Part shown: piece by piece, positions 1-9,933 of the stretch
Layout: every line of letters starts with the position of its first letter
Position numbering within the stretch: position 1 is the stretch's first letter
Assembly (NCBI GenBank): GCA_031308135.1
Contig: JAHLJT010009436.1
Coordinates: 121,187,608 to 121,251,607, forward strand
DNA from: Acheta domesticus
Lineage: Eukaryota; Arthropoda; Insecta; Orthoptera; Gryllidae
Reading direction: 5' to 3'
Length of the DNA: 64,000 nucleotides
Program-made: the position numbers and the translations under genes
The notes under the pieces: generated by a model
The model's input: only the letters and a program-made list of their open reading frames with translations
Databases searched by the model: none
What the model was told of the DNA's origin: nothing

Positions 1-235
1 TGCGCCGGTTTGCGCTAAAAGCGCGGGAAAATAACGCGGATCTCGTGGCCGGCGCGGCCGCGTCGCTTTTTGCGCGCCCCCGCCGCCCTGTAAACGGCCA
101 TAAACATTCCGCGTGCGCGACCGACCAGCAAGACGGCCTGCGTCCAGAATGTTCTACATGGCGCGCAGCAACCCGCGGACGCACGCCGTCGAATTTCAAT
201 ACAAAAGAGCTCTGGGGGCCTCCGACGCCGCAACG
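1..235. other. GC-rich CpG-dense island at window edge
   Basis: CpG-dense sequence with NotI-like GCGGCCGC and repeated GCGCG words, cut by the left edge of the window. It contains GCCATAAA at 97-104, an AT-rich word inside GC-rich sequence. Two short open frames cross it on opposite strands. Both are Arg/Pro/Ala-rich and match no family I recognise, so I treat them as compositional. The island fades into AT-rich DNA after about 240. Confidence 0.55.
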
Positions 236-501
236 AGGCTGGCGGGAGCCCACAAGTGCTGTAGTCACGACTGCTAAACAGGAACGGCTAGCAGTTGCTT
301 AATGTGAGGGGATTACACACTCAGCTGGTGTTAGACTCGTGCGAGTCTGAGCTGGTGCAGCTGCCAGTACTACAGTTAACAGTGATTGTTTATCAATCGA
401 TTATAAGATAAACAAAATCATTATGTTCCTTTTGTACTCACCCTCAATAAAGATTGTTAACTCTAAATTGAGGAACCGCAGAAAATTGTTACATTAAAGC
501 A

Positions 502-543
<42 letters not shown>
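502..543. repeat. (TTA)n microsatellite
   Basis: About fourteen uninterrupted TTA/ATT units, followed by ATTTTATCAT. Confidence 0.95.
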
Positions 544-610
544 TTATCATAATTATATTATTACCTCTATTACTAATTTCGAAAATCAACTGACGGAATA
601 TCTTCTGGAC

Positions 611-674
611 ATGTGAGAGGTGTCAATGGTTTACTTAGGCGCCCAGGAACTCGGGGGGAATATACAAAAAAATG
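611..674 (+). repeat. Dispersed repeat, family X, copy 1
   Basis: This 64-bp stretch starts ATGTGAGAGGTGTC, holds AGGAACTCG and ends in ATACAAAAA. It aligns at roughly three quarters identity with 33201-33262 in the same orientation, including the whole 14-bp start. Neither terminal inverted repeats nor tRNA boxes are visible. It could be the tail of a SINE or LINE. I do not recognise the family. Confidence 0.6.
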
Positions 675-1169
675 TTAATTATCTTGAGTAAATAAACATA
701 CCGGGATCAATGTCAGCTGTTGATACGAACGAGTGAAATTTTTACTTCTTTTTTTTCTATTTGAAGCAAATTCTTGTGAGTGTGAGTAAATAGTATATTA
801 AAAAATTCCCCATAACAATAAAGGAAGAGTGACCCTCAAGTCCTTTTCGTACGTTATTTATTGTATCATACTGAGTTCTCAGAATCACCACTGGAACGTA
901 ATGCATATCAATATCAATCACCATTTGAGAATTCTATTACTACAACATCAACTCTTCTTTAACTCGATCAAATATTGTTTAGTTTCTAAATAAATGCAAA
1001 AGAAGAATGAGGAAAAGATAAGAAAGAAAGAAAGAGAGAGAGTCAATGTTGAATGGGCTGAATCTTTGTGCGAGGTATTGGGAGCGGGAAGCAAAGGAAC
1101 AACGGAGAGAACACGTAGACGAGAAGACAATACGACTGCGGTGTTGTGGAACAGGTTGAAAGGAGTAAC

Positions 1170-1745
1170 AGATCGCGATACGCGGAGGCGCAGGGACGAC
1201 CCGTGCGCGGAAGGGCGCTGGGGAACAAACGGGAGAGCGAACCAGAAACCCGCGTCGGCGATAGCGGCGCGGCGCGGCGCGGCGCGAGCTGAAATTCCTG
1301 CGCAGGCAGCGGGCGTGCCAGCCAGCGCCTCCGCCCTAGCGCGTAGGCGCTAAGCGGAAGGCGCAGGTGTCGCGCACGCTCCAAACGAAAGGGGCGGGGC
1401 GGGCCGGGCCGGGGCGAGGGCGCGCCCGCCCCGCGCCGGGAATCTCGTTAATGAAGGACCCCGCGCCCGCGAAGCGTGCGCCCCCGCCCGGGCCCTGCAT
1501 GTAAGCGAGATGAACGCGGGTCGCCGCCACATTAGGAGATACGTTACGACGCCGCGGCGAGGGCGCTGGCGGAGTGGCGGAGGCGGGAACGGAAGACGGC
1601 GTTGCGCGCGGTGTGGAGACGGCGCGGGGACACGCGAACGAAAGACGCTTCCAATGGAGGCGAGAGGGGAGGACGACCATGGCGGCTGCGGCAATTGTGG
1701 AGTCACCGGGGCGGTAGAGGCGATAACGAGCGACTGAGTGGCGCG
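1170..1745. other. GC-rich island with GGCGC pentamers and GC boxes
   Basis: CpG-saturated island. It holds a GGCGC pentamer run at 1264-1286 and a run of GGGCGGGG/GGGCC words (Sp1-type GC boxes) at about 1390-1416. TAAT cores (GTTAATGAAGG near 1447) interrupt it. Five overlapping open frames on both strands are low-complexity Arg/Pro/Ala translations and are not called as genes. Confidence 0.55.
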
Positions 1746-1801
1746 AGGAATTGTGGTTATGTAGGGGAGAAGGGTGACAATGAAGTACGTTATGATAATA
1801 G

Positions 1802-1805
1802 TTAA
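1802..1805. repeat. TTAA target site, left copy
   Basis: TTAA abuts the CCC start of the piggyBac element. The matching copy is at 2391-2394. Confidence 0.85.
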
Positions 1806-2390
1806 CCCGTGAGAGGTGGCGCGGGGTCTCTTATGACCCCATGTATCTATGCTTAGCTGCTAATTTTGCGAGTCAGAAGATTTACATTTCACATACATTC
1901 CACCACATTCTTTAGCTTTTGTCTGAAAGATTTTCCAAATTTTATATGTAATAATTCATTTATAAATATTTGTGAAACCAAAACAAACATCTTAAAATTC
2001 GTACTTTTTCTAAGTTGTGGGGATTGGCTTTGAAGCATTTTTCAATAAATTGTTTGTTTTTATGTGAGACAATGTTAGAAAACGATACTTACTGACTTTT
2101 CTGATACCTTTGTCGTTTAAATATTCAGGAAAATATTAATGGAGTCACTACATAAATGAAAGATACATGATAATTTTGCCCTTTAATTTGTTTCAATTCC
2201 TCATTTCCCTGTTTGTTTATAATAGTTAGTGAAGTTAATACGACTTTATAAATGATTGATTATTATTAAAATAACTAATTTCACACTTATTTCTTGCTAA
2301 ATATAATTTTATAAAGAAATAACTTAAAGGGGTCAGAAATGACCCCGCGCCACCTTTAACGTAACTGCGGCAACCGCCACCTCTCCAGGG
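1806..2390. mobile_element. Non-autonomous piggyBac element (MITE)
   Basis: This 585-bp element lies between two TTAA sites (1802-1805 and 2391-2394), the duplication made by piggyBac transposases. The ends are inverted: CCCGTGAGAGGTGGCG on the left and CCCTGGAGAGGTGGCG on the right (reverse complement), 14 of 16 identical. Just inside each end is an 18-bp GGGGTC...GACCCC palindrome (1823-1840 and 2329-2346), the subterminal feature expected of this superfamily. The right end carries about 27 extra bases between a repeated GGTGGCG word, so the two ends are asymmetric. The interior is AT-rich with no transposase frame, so it would depend on an enzyme supplied in trans. Confidence 0.88.
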
Positions 2391-2394
2391 TTAA
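2391..2394. repeat. TTAA target site, right copy
   Basis: TTAA follows the ...CCAGGG end of the piggyBac element. Confidence 0.85.
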
Positions 2395-2790
2395 GGATGA
2401 AGTTCCGATAAGTAGCTATATGAACTATATGAGTGGTGATATTGTAAACAAAACGAAGTGTGGAAAAGCAACAATTAGGAAGGCAAGAAGGAATAAATGG
2501 AAAAGAGTTATGATGTGAATGTCAAAGGGAGTCGCTAGAATGAACCTATAGATTACGAAGTCAGTGAAAAAGAGGTGAACAAATTTGGTTATTATTAGTA
2601 GATTAGAAACTGAAGAGAAGAAACGATTGCATAGAAATTCTAAAGATTCAGATCCACAGAAACTTAGCACGTCACAAAAATTGTCAAAAACACATCAACC
2701 ATTGGAGAAATGTAAGTAGAAAAATTATATTAAAACAAATGCTGTTGAAAAAAAGAGGATTACAAAATACCGTCCAGGAACAACGGCGTC
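2395..2790. other. AT-rich spacer
   Basis: Purine-rich, AT-rich DNA between the piggyBac element and the next GC island. One 81-codon minus-strand frame (2425-2670) is Phe/Ile/Leu-rich, as AT-rich antisense frames usually are. I see no gene. Confidence 0.5.
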
Positions 2791-3153
2791 AGAATAGCGT
2801 ACGAGCCAAGTACGCCTACAGAATCTCGGGGAAGATTCCGGCGTTGTAACTGCGGCAGCCATCACATTGACGTTCCCTGCAGGCAGCATTGAGCGTCGGA
2901 ACAACGGCGGCGACGACGTTTACGGCGAGAGCGGCTGATTGCGGGCGCGTCGCGGCGGCGGATGCGGCGGCGCGCGGGCGCTCTCTGCGGCGCGCAAAAT
3001 ATCCCTTTCAGCGCGGCCGGCGTCGTTACGGAGACAGTTTACAGCGCCGCTAATGGCGCGTGAGAGCGCGCGTGTGCGTGCGTGGGCGGGGCGCGCTCGC
3101 GTGTGCGTGACGGAGCGTGCTGAACGCGCCGCGCCCCGGCTTAGACGACGACG

Positions 3154-3199
<46 letters not shown>

Positions 3200-3300
3200 G
3201 GTACTTGTGGTTGCGGCGGATGGAAGGCGTCGGCGCCGAGATGGCAGTTAGGGCGCTGGGTGGGAATGCGACGAGCGCAGAGGACGTCGCGTCAGAATAC
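2790..3300. other. GC-rich island with (ACG)n(GCG)n
   Basis: CpG-dense island starting with repeated GGAACAACGGCG words. It contains GCCGCTAATGGCGCG (about 3042) and a GCGTGTGCGTGCGTGGG stretch. A triplet array lies at its right side. The Arg-rich frame across it is a translation of the GCG triplet. Confidence 0.55.
3143..3199. repeat. (ACG)4(GCG)n trinucleotide array
   Basis: Four ACG units run directly into about fourteen GCG units. One strand translates as poly-Arg and the other as poly-Ala. Confidence 0.95.
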
Positions 3301-3484
3301 GGAGCGCAAAAGACAGAAACCGAATGAAAGGAATTGAATGAAGTAAAATTGAAGAGAAGGGTTTCATGAGAGAGAAAAAAACTGAACTGTTTTTTCCTCC
3401 GTAAGGGATCTGTTGCACTGAAACTGTGCCCCATGCCCGCTGGTCATTTTATTCTCTCCTTATCATCCGTAACTACTCCTAGAG

Positions 3485-3724
3485 TATTGACAGGGGCCAT
3501 CTACCACTCTCTCACCATTTCTTCTCTCTCTATTTCCCCAGGGTGGTACCCTACCTATCGATAATTCGCTGAGGTGGCCACGGTCAATCTCAGTTAATTC
3601 TTTGGTTATCGTCTAGACGCCGTTGTGATCCTTGGATCCTTAGCAGAAAGGATAGAGGAGGAAATATAGGATAGGGGAGGAAATGACTGATAGAGCATAC
3701 CGAGGGAATGCATATTGACAGGGG
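3485..3724. repeat. 12-bp direct repeat bracketing 216 bp
   Basis: TATTGACAGGGG occurs at 3485-3496 and again at 3713-3724, where it abuts the SINE-like copy. The sequence between is polypyrimidine-rich, then purine-rich (AGGATAGAGGAGG-type). The repeat could be a target-site duplication of an inserted segment or a remnant of the neighbouring SINE. Confidence 0.4.
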
Positions 3725-3850
3725 AAAACCTGCCGCGAACCCATTTTGTCCACCAAAAATTCCACTTGTAAATCAATGGAATCGAATCCGTATTCCAGCG
3801 GCGGAAGGCGTGCAGTCTGACCCCTGCGTCACGGGGGTTTCATGAAATAC
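3713..3850 (-). mobile_element. SINE-like repeat, family C, copy 1
   Basis: Read on the minus strand, this has a GGATTCGATTCC word (reverse of 3778-3789), close to the polymerase III B box. It is followed by GTGGAATTTTTGGTGGAC and GGGTTCGCGGCAGGTTTTCC. The same ordered blocks (AAAACCTRCCRCGAACCC, TTGTCCAC, AATTCCAC, GGAAGGCG, GTGACC/TCTGACC) recur at 36779-36880 in the same orientation. The head looks derived from the 3' half of a tRNA. The A box is not obvious, so the copy is truncated or diverged. Confidence 0.6.
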
Positions 3851-4495
3851 GAGTTGTTTGGTTCGTATATTTTTATTTTTTGATAATCGTTGTAAATTAA
3901 TATTAAAATTAATAAAACTACACGAATCTTTCACGACGGAAAAAGGACTGATCTGAATATCGTACGTTTTCAAGAGAAAAACGCCCTGTTTCCGAATAAC
4001 ATTGGACTAGGTTAATGTATTGTAGGGAATAACACGTATTTCGCAGTGATGTGAACTAAACTAGCATCACAAAGTACTTTTGCTGAAAGAGGAAGCTGGT
4101 TAGGAAGTAATTTTAATAGCCCCGACATAAATATTTTTGCCGGGAAAATGCTTATAACGATACAGTCAGTAAAAGGGAAAGATAAAAGGTCAAACGTAGG
4201 AAAAAAAATTAATAGTAAAACAGTTAGCACATGCAATCTTGTTAGTGTCTTTTATCTGATTCCCGAGGACCCATAAATCCTGCAAAGTAAATTTGTCATG
4301 ATATCTGGACATATGTACAAGCACCAAGTAGCTACTCACTGCTAATGACTGTAAAGCATTGGGCAGGAGATATCGTAAATCACAACAATGCTAAAAAAAC
4401 AGTGGCAGATAAGAACGACAGAAATACGGTAGAAAGTTTTAAAAGAAATAATCTCCCCCCCCAAAAAGAGATAAATAAAACTAAAAAGCATTAAG
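3851..4495. other. AT-rich spacer
   Basis: AT-rich DNA with a TTTTTATTTTTTG run and a C8 run near 4452-4460. Short minus-strand frames (3773-3973, 4012-4236) are not recognisable. I see no gene. Confidence 0.5.
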
Positions 4496-4499
4496 TATT

Positions 4500-5360
4500 A
4501 CTACCCGGTCGTGGGTGCAAGCAGGGCGGAGGTGGCGGCAGGGACGGAGGTGGCAGCAAGGAGAGAAGCGGAGGAATTAGGGGCCACAGCGCAGGATGAG
4601 AAGACGGAGAGCAGTGGCGGTGAAGTTCAAGAGGCGGAGGAGGCAGTAAGTGGCGGATGTGGAGACACTGAGCCATTGGAGTAGGAAGTAGGCGGTGGAG
4701 AAGGTAGTGGACTGTGTCGAGAACGGAAGGGACAAGGCAGCGGCAACAGCGGTGGCAGTGACGATGGCAATACCAGTGGCGATAGTGGCGCTGGAAATAT
4801 TTATGGCGCTGGAGCAATACTTGTGGCGCTGCAAATATCGGTGGCGGTGGAAATGAAAATACCGGTGGCAGAGGCAATCGCAATAACGGTAATGGCGATG
4901 ACAATACTGATGATGGTGGCAATGGCGATGGCAATACCGGTGGCTATGCCATTTCTTTGGCGGAGGCATTGGCAAATACCGGTGGCAAGGCGGGTGGCGG
5001 CAGCTGCGGAGGCGAGGGAGAGGACGAAGGCGAAGGCGACATTACACACGGCCTGCTCTCGCCTGCGCCTGCGCGGGGTCCAGGGAAGGCTGCTGCGGGT
5101 CACCGGGTCGCGCCGCAACAAGTCGCGGTGCCGCGGAATCGCGGAGGGGGGAGGGCGGGCGCGGCGCGCTGACTCGCCGCTTTATTGCGAGGAGGCTCTG
5201 GCGGGCGGTAAATTTCGACTGTGGGTTTAATTGGACACTGCAACGCATCCCGCGTCGCCGTCGCCGCCGCTCGTCGCTTTCCTCCGCACGCAGCCCTGCC
5301 CGGTTTCAGGTTCGCTTCTTCCTTTGTGCGACACCGGCTGCCCGCCGCGCCCACGAAAGC
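4500..5360. other. GC-rich island built on degenerate GGTGGC hexamers
   Basis: The left two thirds is a degenerate GGYGGC/GATGGC/AATACC array. The right part (5050-5360) is CpG-dense unique sequence. GCCATAAA occurs on the minus strand at 4800-4807. Open frames of 103-147 codons exist in four frames at once (Pro/His/Cys-rich or Met/Ala/Val-rich), which is the signature of a low-complexity array and not of an exon. Confidence 0.6.
4735..4990 (+). repeat. Degenerate hexanucleotide array
   Basis: Units such as GGTGGC, GATGGC, AATACC and GGTGGA repeat with a 3/6-bp period. The drift (GGCGCTGGAAATATTTATGG and similar) shows an old array. Confidence 0.75.
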
Positions 5361-5439
5361 TTCCACCACTAGAAAGCGCAAATTCACATGCGTTCTGCGG
5401 ATTTTATATGGGGATTGTTGTCTGAATAACAAATATAAC

Positions 5440-6025
5440 TAGGTAAAAATCCCGCGCCTATCTTCATTTTCTTCTTTTTGTTTTCTTGATTTACAAATTG
5501 TGTGTATTTCAGAATGGAATGTCCACATGGATATATATTAGAAGAAATTATGTTCTACTGTATTGAGCATTTTATATACACCAAACATGGCCATATTTTC
5601 ATAGGGGACATTTTATGTGATGAATTCATGTAAAAGGAAGGGCGATTGCCAAACAGAATGGTTACGATAATTAAAAAGGGGGCTCAAATGCCAATACTTG
5701 CAGATCTAGAGAATAATAATAACATGGATATTGAGATAAAGGGAAAATTTGGTCATAAATAGGATAGCGGTGAGCTTACATAGAAAATAAACCTGTTCTA
5801 GGAAGCTACGTTAAAAGAGTAATATTTGTTTACTTCTTAAATTCAATAACACAATTACTTTAGTTTAGTTAGTAGAAATGTAACGAGGAAATATAATCAT
5901 GTTAACAAAGCACTGTTAACGGAGTTAACGAAGACACTGTTTTCACTCTCTATTTTAAGCATAAAGTAAAAACAGCGCTATCTTACTACGAAATAATACC
6001 TCTGTTGAGAGAGTCCACCTATCAA
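5440..6025. other. AT-rich spacer
   Basis: AT-rich DNA with pyrimidine-rich TCTTCATTTTCTTC and long A/T stretches. No frame longer than a few dozen codons and no repeat I can match. Confidence 0.5.
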
Positions 6026-6029
6026 CATT

Positions 6030-6614
6030 GTGCATGCACGCCGCATCTGCGTTGCGTGTTGTAGGTTCGTGACCTCCCGAGTGAGATGCAGCTGCATGAA
6101 TTACGAGGGGCGTTTTCTTTGCCGAGGAGCTTTCTCTGGAAAGTGCGGCGCAGCCTCCGCTCGATTTATTGGGTCACGGGGTCAGTTTTTAGTTCCGCAG
6201 AGTAATAAGCTGTCGATGAGATCATTCTTTCTAACTCTACGTCCAATCGCAAGAACGCTTTCTCACTTCAACCCACTTCTCGAAGGGTATGGAGAGAACT
6301 TCTCTCTTCGCAGACAAAATGGATTCTTCTTTTCGGTGTTAAATGGAAAAGAAATCACTTTCCTGAAGAGGATCGTTAAATTACGTCAGGAGTTTTCTGA
6401 AATATGTACGGAGTGTGCTCACATGCCACGTGGGCCTCGGGGAGACGGCAGGTACAAAGGAATGGGAAAATTCAAGTCGCCGACGAAGCGTTCGGGCATT
6501 TTGTTCTGTACTTTCAACGCATTAGTATACGTTCCTTCTCGCTTCCGAAGCTTTTATGGCGCATCAGAAAATCTCTCCATTAGAGAAACGGAGAACGAAG
6601 ACGGATTCTCTTAA
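6030..6614 (+). other. Unassigned 194-codon open frame
   Basis: An ATG-initiated frame of 194 codons in sequence of intermediate GC content. It is one of the few long frames here that is not low-complexity. The translation has a Cys-rich N-terminal third, a basic middle with FLKRIVKLRQEF, and no signal peptide, membrane segment or motif I recognise. A GCCATAAA site (6553-6560, minus strand) lies inside it. I see no splice or promoter context. Chance is the leading explanation. An exon or pseudogene fragment is the alternative. Confidence 0.12.
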
Positions 6615-6749
6615 GCTTTAAAATGACCCAAGTGACTCAGCAATCCCAACACTCGGACTCACCGTTTCACGTAAAGTGCACGTTGAACTCTCCAGCAGAG
6701 CATCTGCGAAAGAAAGGAGCTGGAGGGTGGCGGGAACGGACAGTGAGAG

Positions 6750-7480
6750 CGGATGGCGGGGAAACGGGGCGGGTTCGGGCAGTGGGGCCGGGCGGTGGGG
6801 ACCGGCAGTAGGGAAGGGCAGCGGGATCGGGTATTAGAGATGGGAAGTGCGATGGGCAGCGGGGATGGGCAGCGGGGATGGGCAGCGGGGATGGGCAGCG
6901 GGGGTGGGCAGCGGGGGGGCAGCGGGGGTGGGCAGTGGGGGTGGGCAGTGGGGTGGGCGGCGGGGGTGGGCGGCGGGGGTGGGCGGCGGGGGTGGGCGGC
7001 GGGGGTGGGCAGCGGGGGTGGGCGGCGGGGGTGGGCGGCGGGGGGTGGGAAACGGGGGTGGACGGCGGGGGTGGGATATGGGGGTGGGCGGCGGGGGTTG
7101 ACAGTGGGGTTGGAGAGTGGGGTTGGACAGCGGGGGCGAACAAGGCGGACGGATCGCGGGGGCGAACAGCGGGATGAGCAACGAGGTCGAGCAGCGAGGT
7201 CGGGTATGGAGGTCGGGCAGCGGGGACGGGCGGCGGGGAGGGCCAGTGAGGGCAAGGTCTGGGACAAGAGGGGATGAAATTACGCGCGGAGAAAAACGAC
7301 AGTGCAACCCGGACGTCCACAAAGAGCGCGCTAATACCGGGTTGCGTGTCCGGCGAAATGCATCAGGGCGGGCGGTCGCGGCGGCGTGCGGCTCGTCTGC
7401 GAGCTCGATTATGTCCCGGTCACGGTCCGTCCGTAACTGGCGCCCGCCCCCCGCGCCGGCGGAGGCTGCGAGGGAGGCAG
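6750..7480. other. GC-rich island with G-rich minisatellite
   Basis: Begins with GGGGCGGGTTCGGGCAGTGGGG words, passes through the 13-bp minisatellite, and ends in CpG-dense unique sequence (7290-7480). The many overlapping Gly/Trp/Arg and Pro/His/Ala frames are direct translations of the array. Confidence 0.6.
6848..7112 (+). repeat. 13-bp G-rich minisatellite (about 20 units)
   Basis: The unit is GGGCAGCGGGGAT at the left, becoming GGGCAGCGGGGGT and then GGGCGGCGGGGGT to the right, with a few shortened units. Each unit has a G3 and a G4/G5 run on the plus strand, so the array has dense G-quadruplex potential. The gradient of unit variants along the array suggests stepwise amplification. Confidence 0.92.
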
Positions 7481-7559
7481 CGTCAGAAGACATCACAGCG
7501 ATATTGTTGAAGTGGTGCATGATGGAGGAAAAAGTGGTATGGAGGGGTCGGAGGGGAAA

Positions 7560-8380
7560 GTGAAGAGATGGGGTCCAAGAGATAGCACTGCTAATGTGGA
7601 GCGATCGAGAGGAAAAAGTCGTTTAAAGCGAGAATGGCGAAGTATTCTCTAGAAAAAAATGTAAAAGAGATAATGAAAGATGATTATTGACTAATCAGTG
7701 ATCTGAAGAAAAAAGATATAGCGGCACTGTCTTAAGAGAGGACGTTGGAAGTGGAGATGGGAGGTGCGAAGATAGCGCGGGAGGGAGTGATAATTCGGAG
7801 AATACAGATGTGTAACACTTTGATTTGACTGAGATTTCCACGTCAAATGATATGGTCATTAGTCCTGTTAGTGTAGTGAATGTTTATCTCGGGTGGTGGC
7901 AGTATTCCCCCCTCACTGGACGATGAGATACGTTACCTACACGTCGGCTGGCGGGAGATTTTCCCCTCCAAGAATATCACCGCAGCGGGGCATTGCTACA
8001 ACTTCAAGTTCCCGACTGGTCTCTCCGGACATATGTGGTAGCACCTATGTACTATGTATGACTATGTATAATGGGAGAGGGCAGATCAAAGGAGGACAGA
8101 AAGACCGCGAGCGGTCATTGGCCCGTTTTGTTAGGTTATCGCACCGGCAATTGTCTGGTACTGATCGGAGAAACCACGAAAAAATGATCGATCGATACCT
8201 GCAGCAGGAATTCTCCTTCACACAGCAGCTGAATTCGACCGAGCTATATAGCTAGTGTCGAAAACCGACACTGTCAGGACTCAAACCGTAAGATCTCCCT
8301 GTCAAAGTAGCTGTAGACTCAACGGCAATGCTAGAGTTGAACTAAACTCAGCCAGTAACGCTTTGGACGTCCTAGTTGTT
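7560..8380. other. Mixed-composition spacer
   Basis: Purine-rich to neutral DNA. Near 8045-8075 the word CTATGTA is repeated in short tandem. A 12-bp palindrome AGCTATATAGCT (8242-8253) is followed at once by a small hairpin (AGTGTCG/CGACACT, 8254-8272). A 120-codon plus-strand frame (7893-8255) is unrecognised and judged to be chance. Confidence 0.45.
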
Positions 8381-8449
8381 TAGTGAACCATCGTCACTGT
8401 TTAGTGTACATCGAACTGTCCACGACAATGGCAATTCATAAGACGCCGC

Positions 8450-8880
8450 CGACGTTCGCAACGCGTCGTGATCAAGATCCAAGAGCAGGAACCGCGGACG
8501 TGTTTCGGCAGGGTCCGCGAGGGCGGGAGTGTAGAGGCGGCGGGGGCGGGCGGGGTAGGGCGGGAGCAGTTATGATGGTGGTAGCGGCGCTGGCGGCGAT
8601 CGCAGGGTCGGCCACATTCCGCGCGTACTTGGGGCTGGCCGCCGCGGCGCGCCGCCTCGCTCGGCTCCGCGCCGGCGGGCGGGCGGGCGGGCGGGCGGGC
8701 GGGCGGGCGGGCGGGCGGGCGGGCGGGCGGGCCGGCTCCCGCCCACGCCCTCGCGCACGTTCACGCTCGCGCCGCGCGAATTAAGCTCCTTCCGCGCCGG
8801 TCCCCGACCCTGGCCCCGTCGCCCGCGGCGGCCGCCTTGCATCTCGCCGGCTTCCTTCGCGCCTTCCGTCTTCTCTTGCC
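8450..8880. other. GC-rich island with (GGGC)n
   Basis: CpG-dense island. A (GGGC)n tract lies in the centre, flanked by CCGCGGCGCGCCGCC-type words. The two long frames over it on opposite strands are Gly/Arg/Ala and Pro/Ala/Arg translations of the tract. Confidence 0.55.
8674..8732 (+). repeat. (GGGC)n tetranucleotide array
   Basis: About fourteen near-perfect GGGC units. The same tetramer makes the longer array at 15776-15863. Confidence 0.95.
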
Positions 8881-8889
8881 GCGTGCCTC

Positions 8890-9400
8890 GCAAAAGACCG
8901 CGCTCTGTTTTATGCATGGAGCATGCCTTCAGTTTCTTCTCATTTCGCTCTTATCGCGTGTTTTGTTTTTCGAATTTTCTTTCTGCCTTCTACTCAGTCA
9001 ATCTGTCTCTCTCAGGTTATTCAACGATTCTCGTATTCTACGACCTTCCCCTACGAATTGTTATGAAGATAATTATCTCATTTTTTAGACAGATGTAAAG
9101 CAGCTATTTAGTTCTCTTTTAATTAATTCTCATCAGTCCCTGTATTTCTATCCCTATCATGGACGAGGTCTTCCAAACGATTCTGGAGGTAATGAAACAT
9201 TTAACAAATTGTTTTCCATTTCCATAATCTTCACTTACTTTTTCCTTTAAGTTTTTAACTTTCTACATATATACTTACTACATGTGTACTATATTTTCCC
9301 TATTCAGTGAAATTTCGTTTTCACCAAAATCTTGACCCTTACATACATCCTCTAGTATTTGTCTGTCCGTTGCTACTTCTCCCACCCCTTTTAAATTTTT
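8890..9400. other. Pyrimidine-rich AT spacer
   Basis: T/C-rich on the plus strand (TTTCTTCTCATTTCGCTC, TTTCTTTCTGCC and similar). Two short Phe/Leu/Ser-rich frames reflect that bias. Nothing recognisable. Confidence 0.45.
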
Positions 9401-9409
9401 CATGCCTGC

Positions 9410-9740
9410 CGAGTTACGTAACCGGCGGGGTTGGTGGCAGGGCGGGGTGGAGGTAGGGGCGGAGGCGGGGGCGGGGGCACGGATGGCGCCGGAGGGCGGC
9501 GGGGGAGAGGCGAAGGGCGCCGCGCCGGTACGCGAGGAATGCCCGCCACGCGCGGCCTGCCCCGTAATTTACCTCGTTCTTTCGGAATTAACGCAGCTAT
9601 GGTAATGAGCCCGGGGCCCTGAGGTCAGGCCCGTCAGGTCCGCAGCGGCGGCAGCCGCCACCGCGCGCCTTCACAGCTGCCGTCGCGCGCGCCGCGTCGA
9701 AGCCGTCGGTACAACAAGGCCCTTCGTAATGACCTCACGC
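9410..9740. other. GC-rich island with GC-box run
   Basis: The GGGCGGGG/GGGGCGGAGGCGGGGGC stretch at 9433-9478 is a dense cluster of GC-box words. It is followed by CCGTAATTTACCTCGTTC (near 9560), GGAATTAACG and TATGGTAATGAGC, that is, TAAT-type words inside CpG-dense sequence. The composition suits a regulatory island. There is no direct evidence of a promoter. Confidence 0.5.
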
Positions 9741-9925
9741 GTTTGGTTAGAACGTTATCCAGGCTTCCATGTTGTTTCACGGCCTAATGGCATCCAGGAA
9801 GTGAAAATCGAGAAAAACTGAATTCTTATACACAATTGCACTGAATTCTTCAGGGACTACGTAACAACAAAGGAATATAAGGAAAGGAGCATAACCAGTC
9901 TTCTGAAACGGTTAAAAATTGATCA

Positions 9926-9933
9926 TCTTACAC
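9926..9933. repeat. 8-bp target-site duplication, left
   Basis: TCTTACAC, repeated exactly at 10174-10181. Confidence 0.9.

Larger units (their letters stand above)
300..960. other. AT-rich spacer with TTA microsatellite
   Basis: AT-rich non-coding DNA. It opens with a small hairpin (AGACTCG/CGAGTCT) inside a direct duplication of AGCTGGTG near 320-355. A TTA microsatellite and a dispersed-repeat copy within it are listed separately. No open frame of note. Confidence 0.6.

Noticed and set aside
3599..3610. TCTTTGGTTATC, identical to the start of miR-9
   Set aside because: The complementary arm (GATAACCAAAGA-like) is absent nearby, so no precursor hairpin can form.
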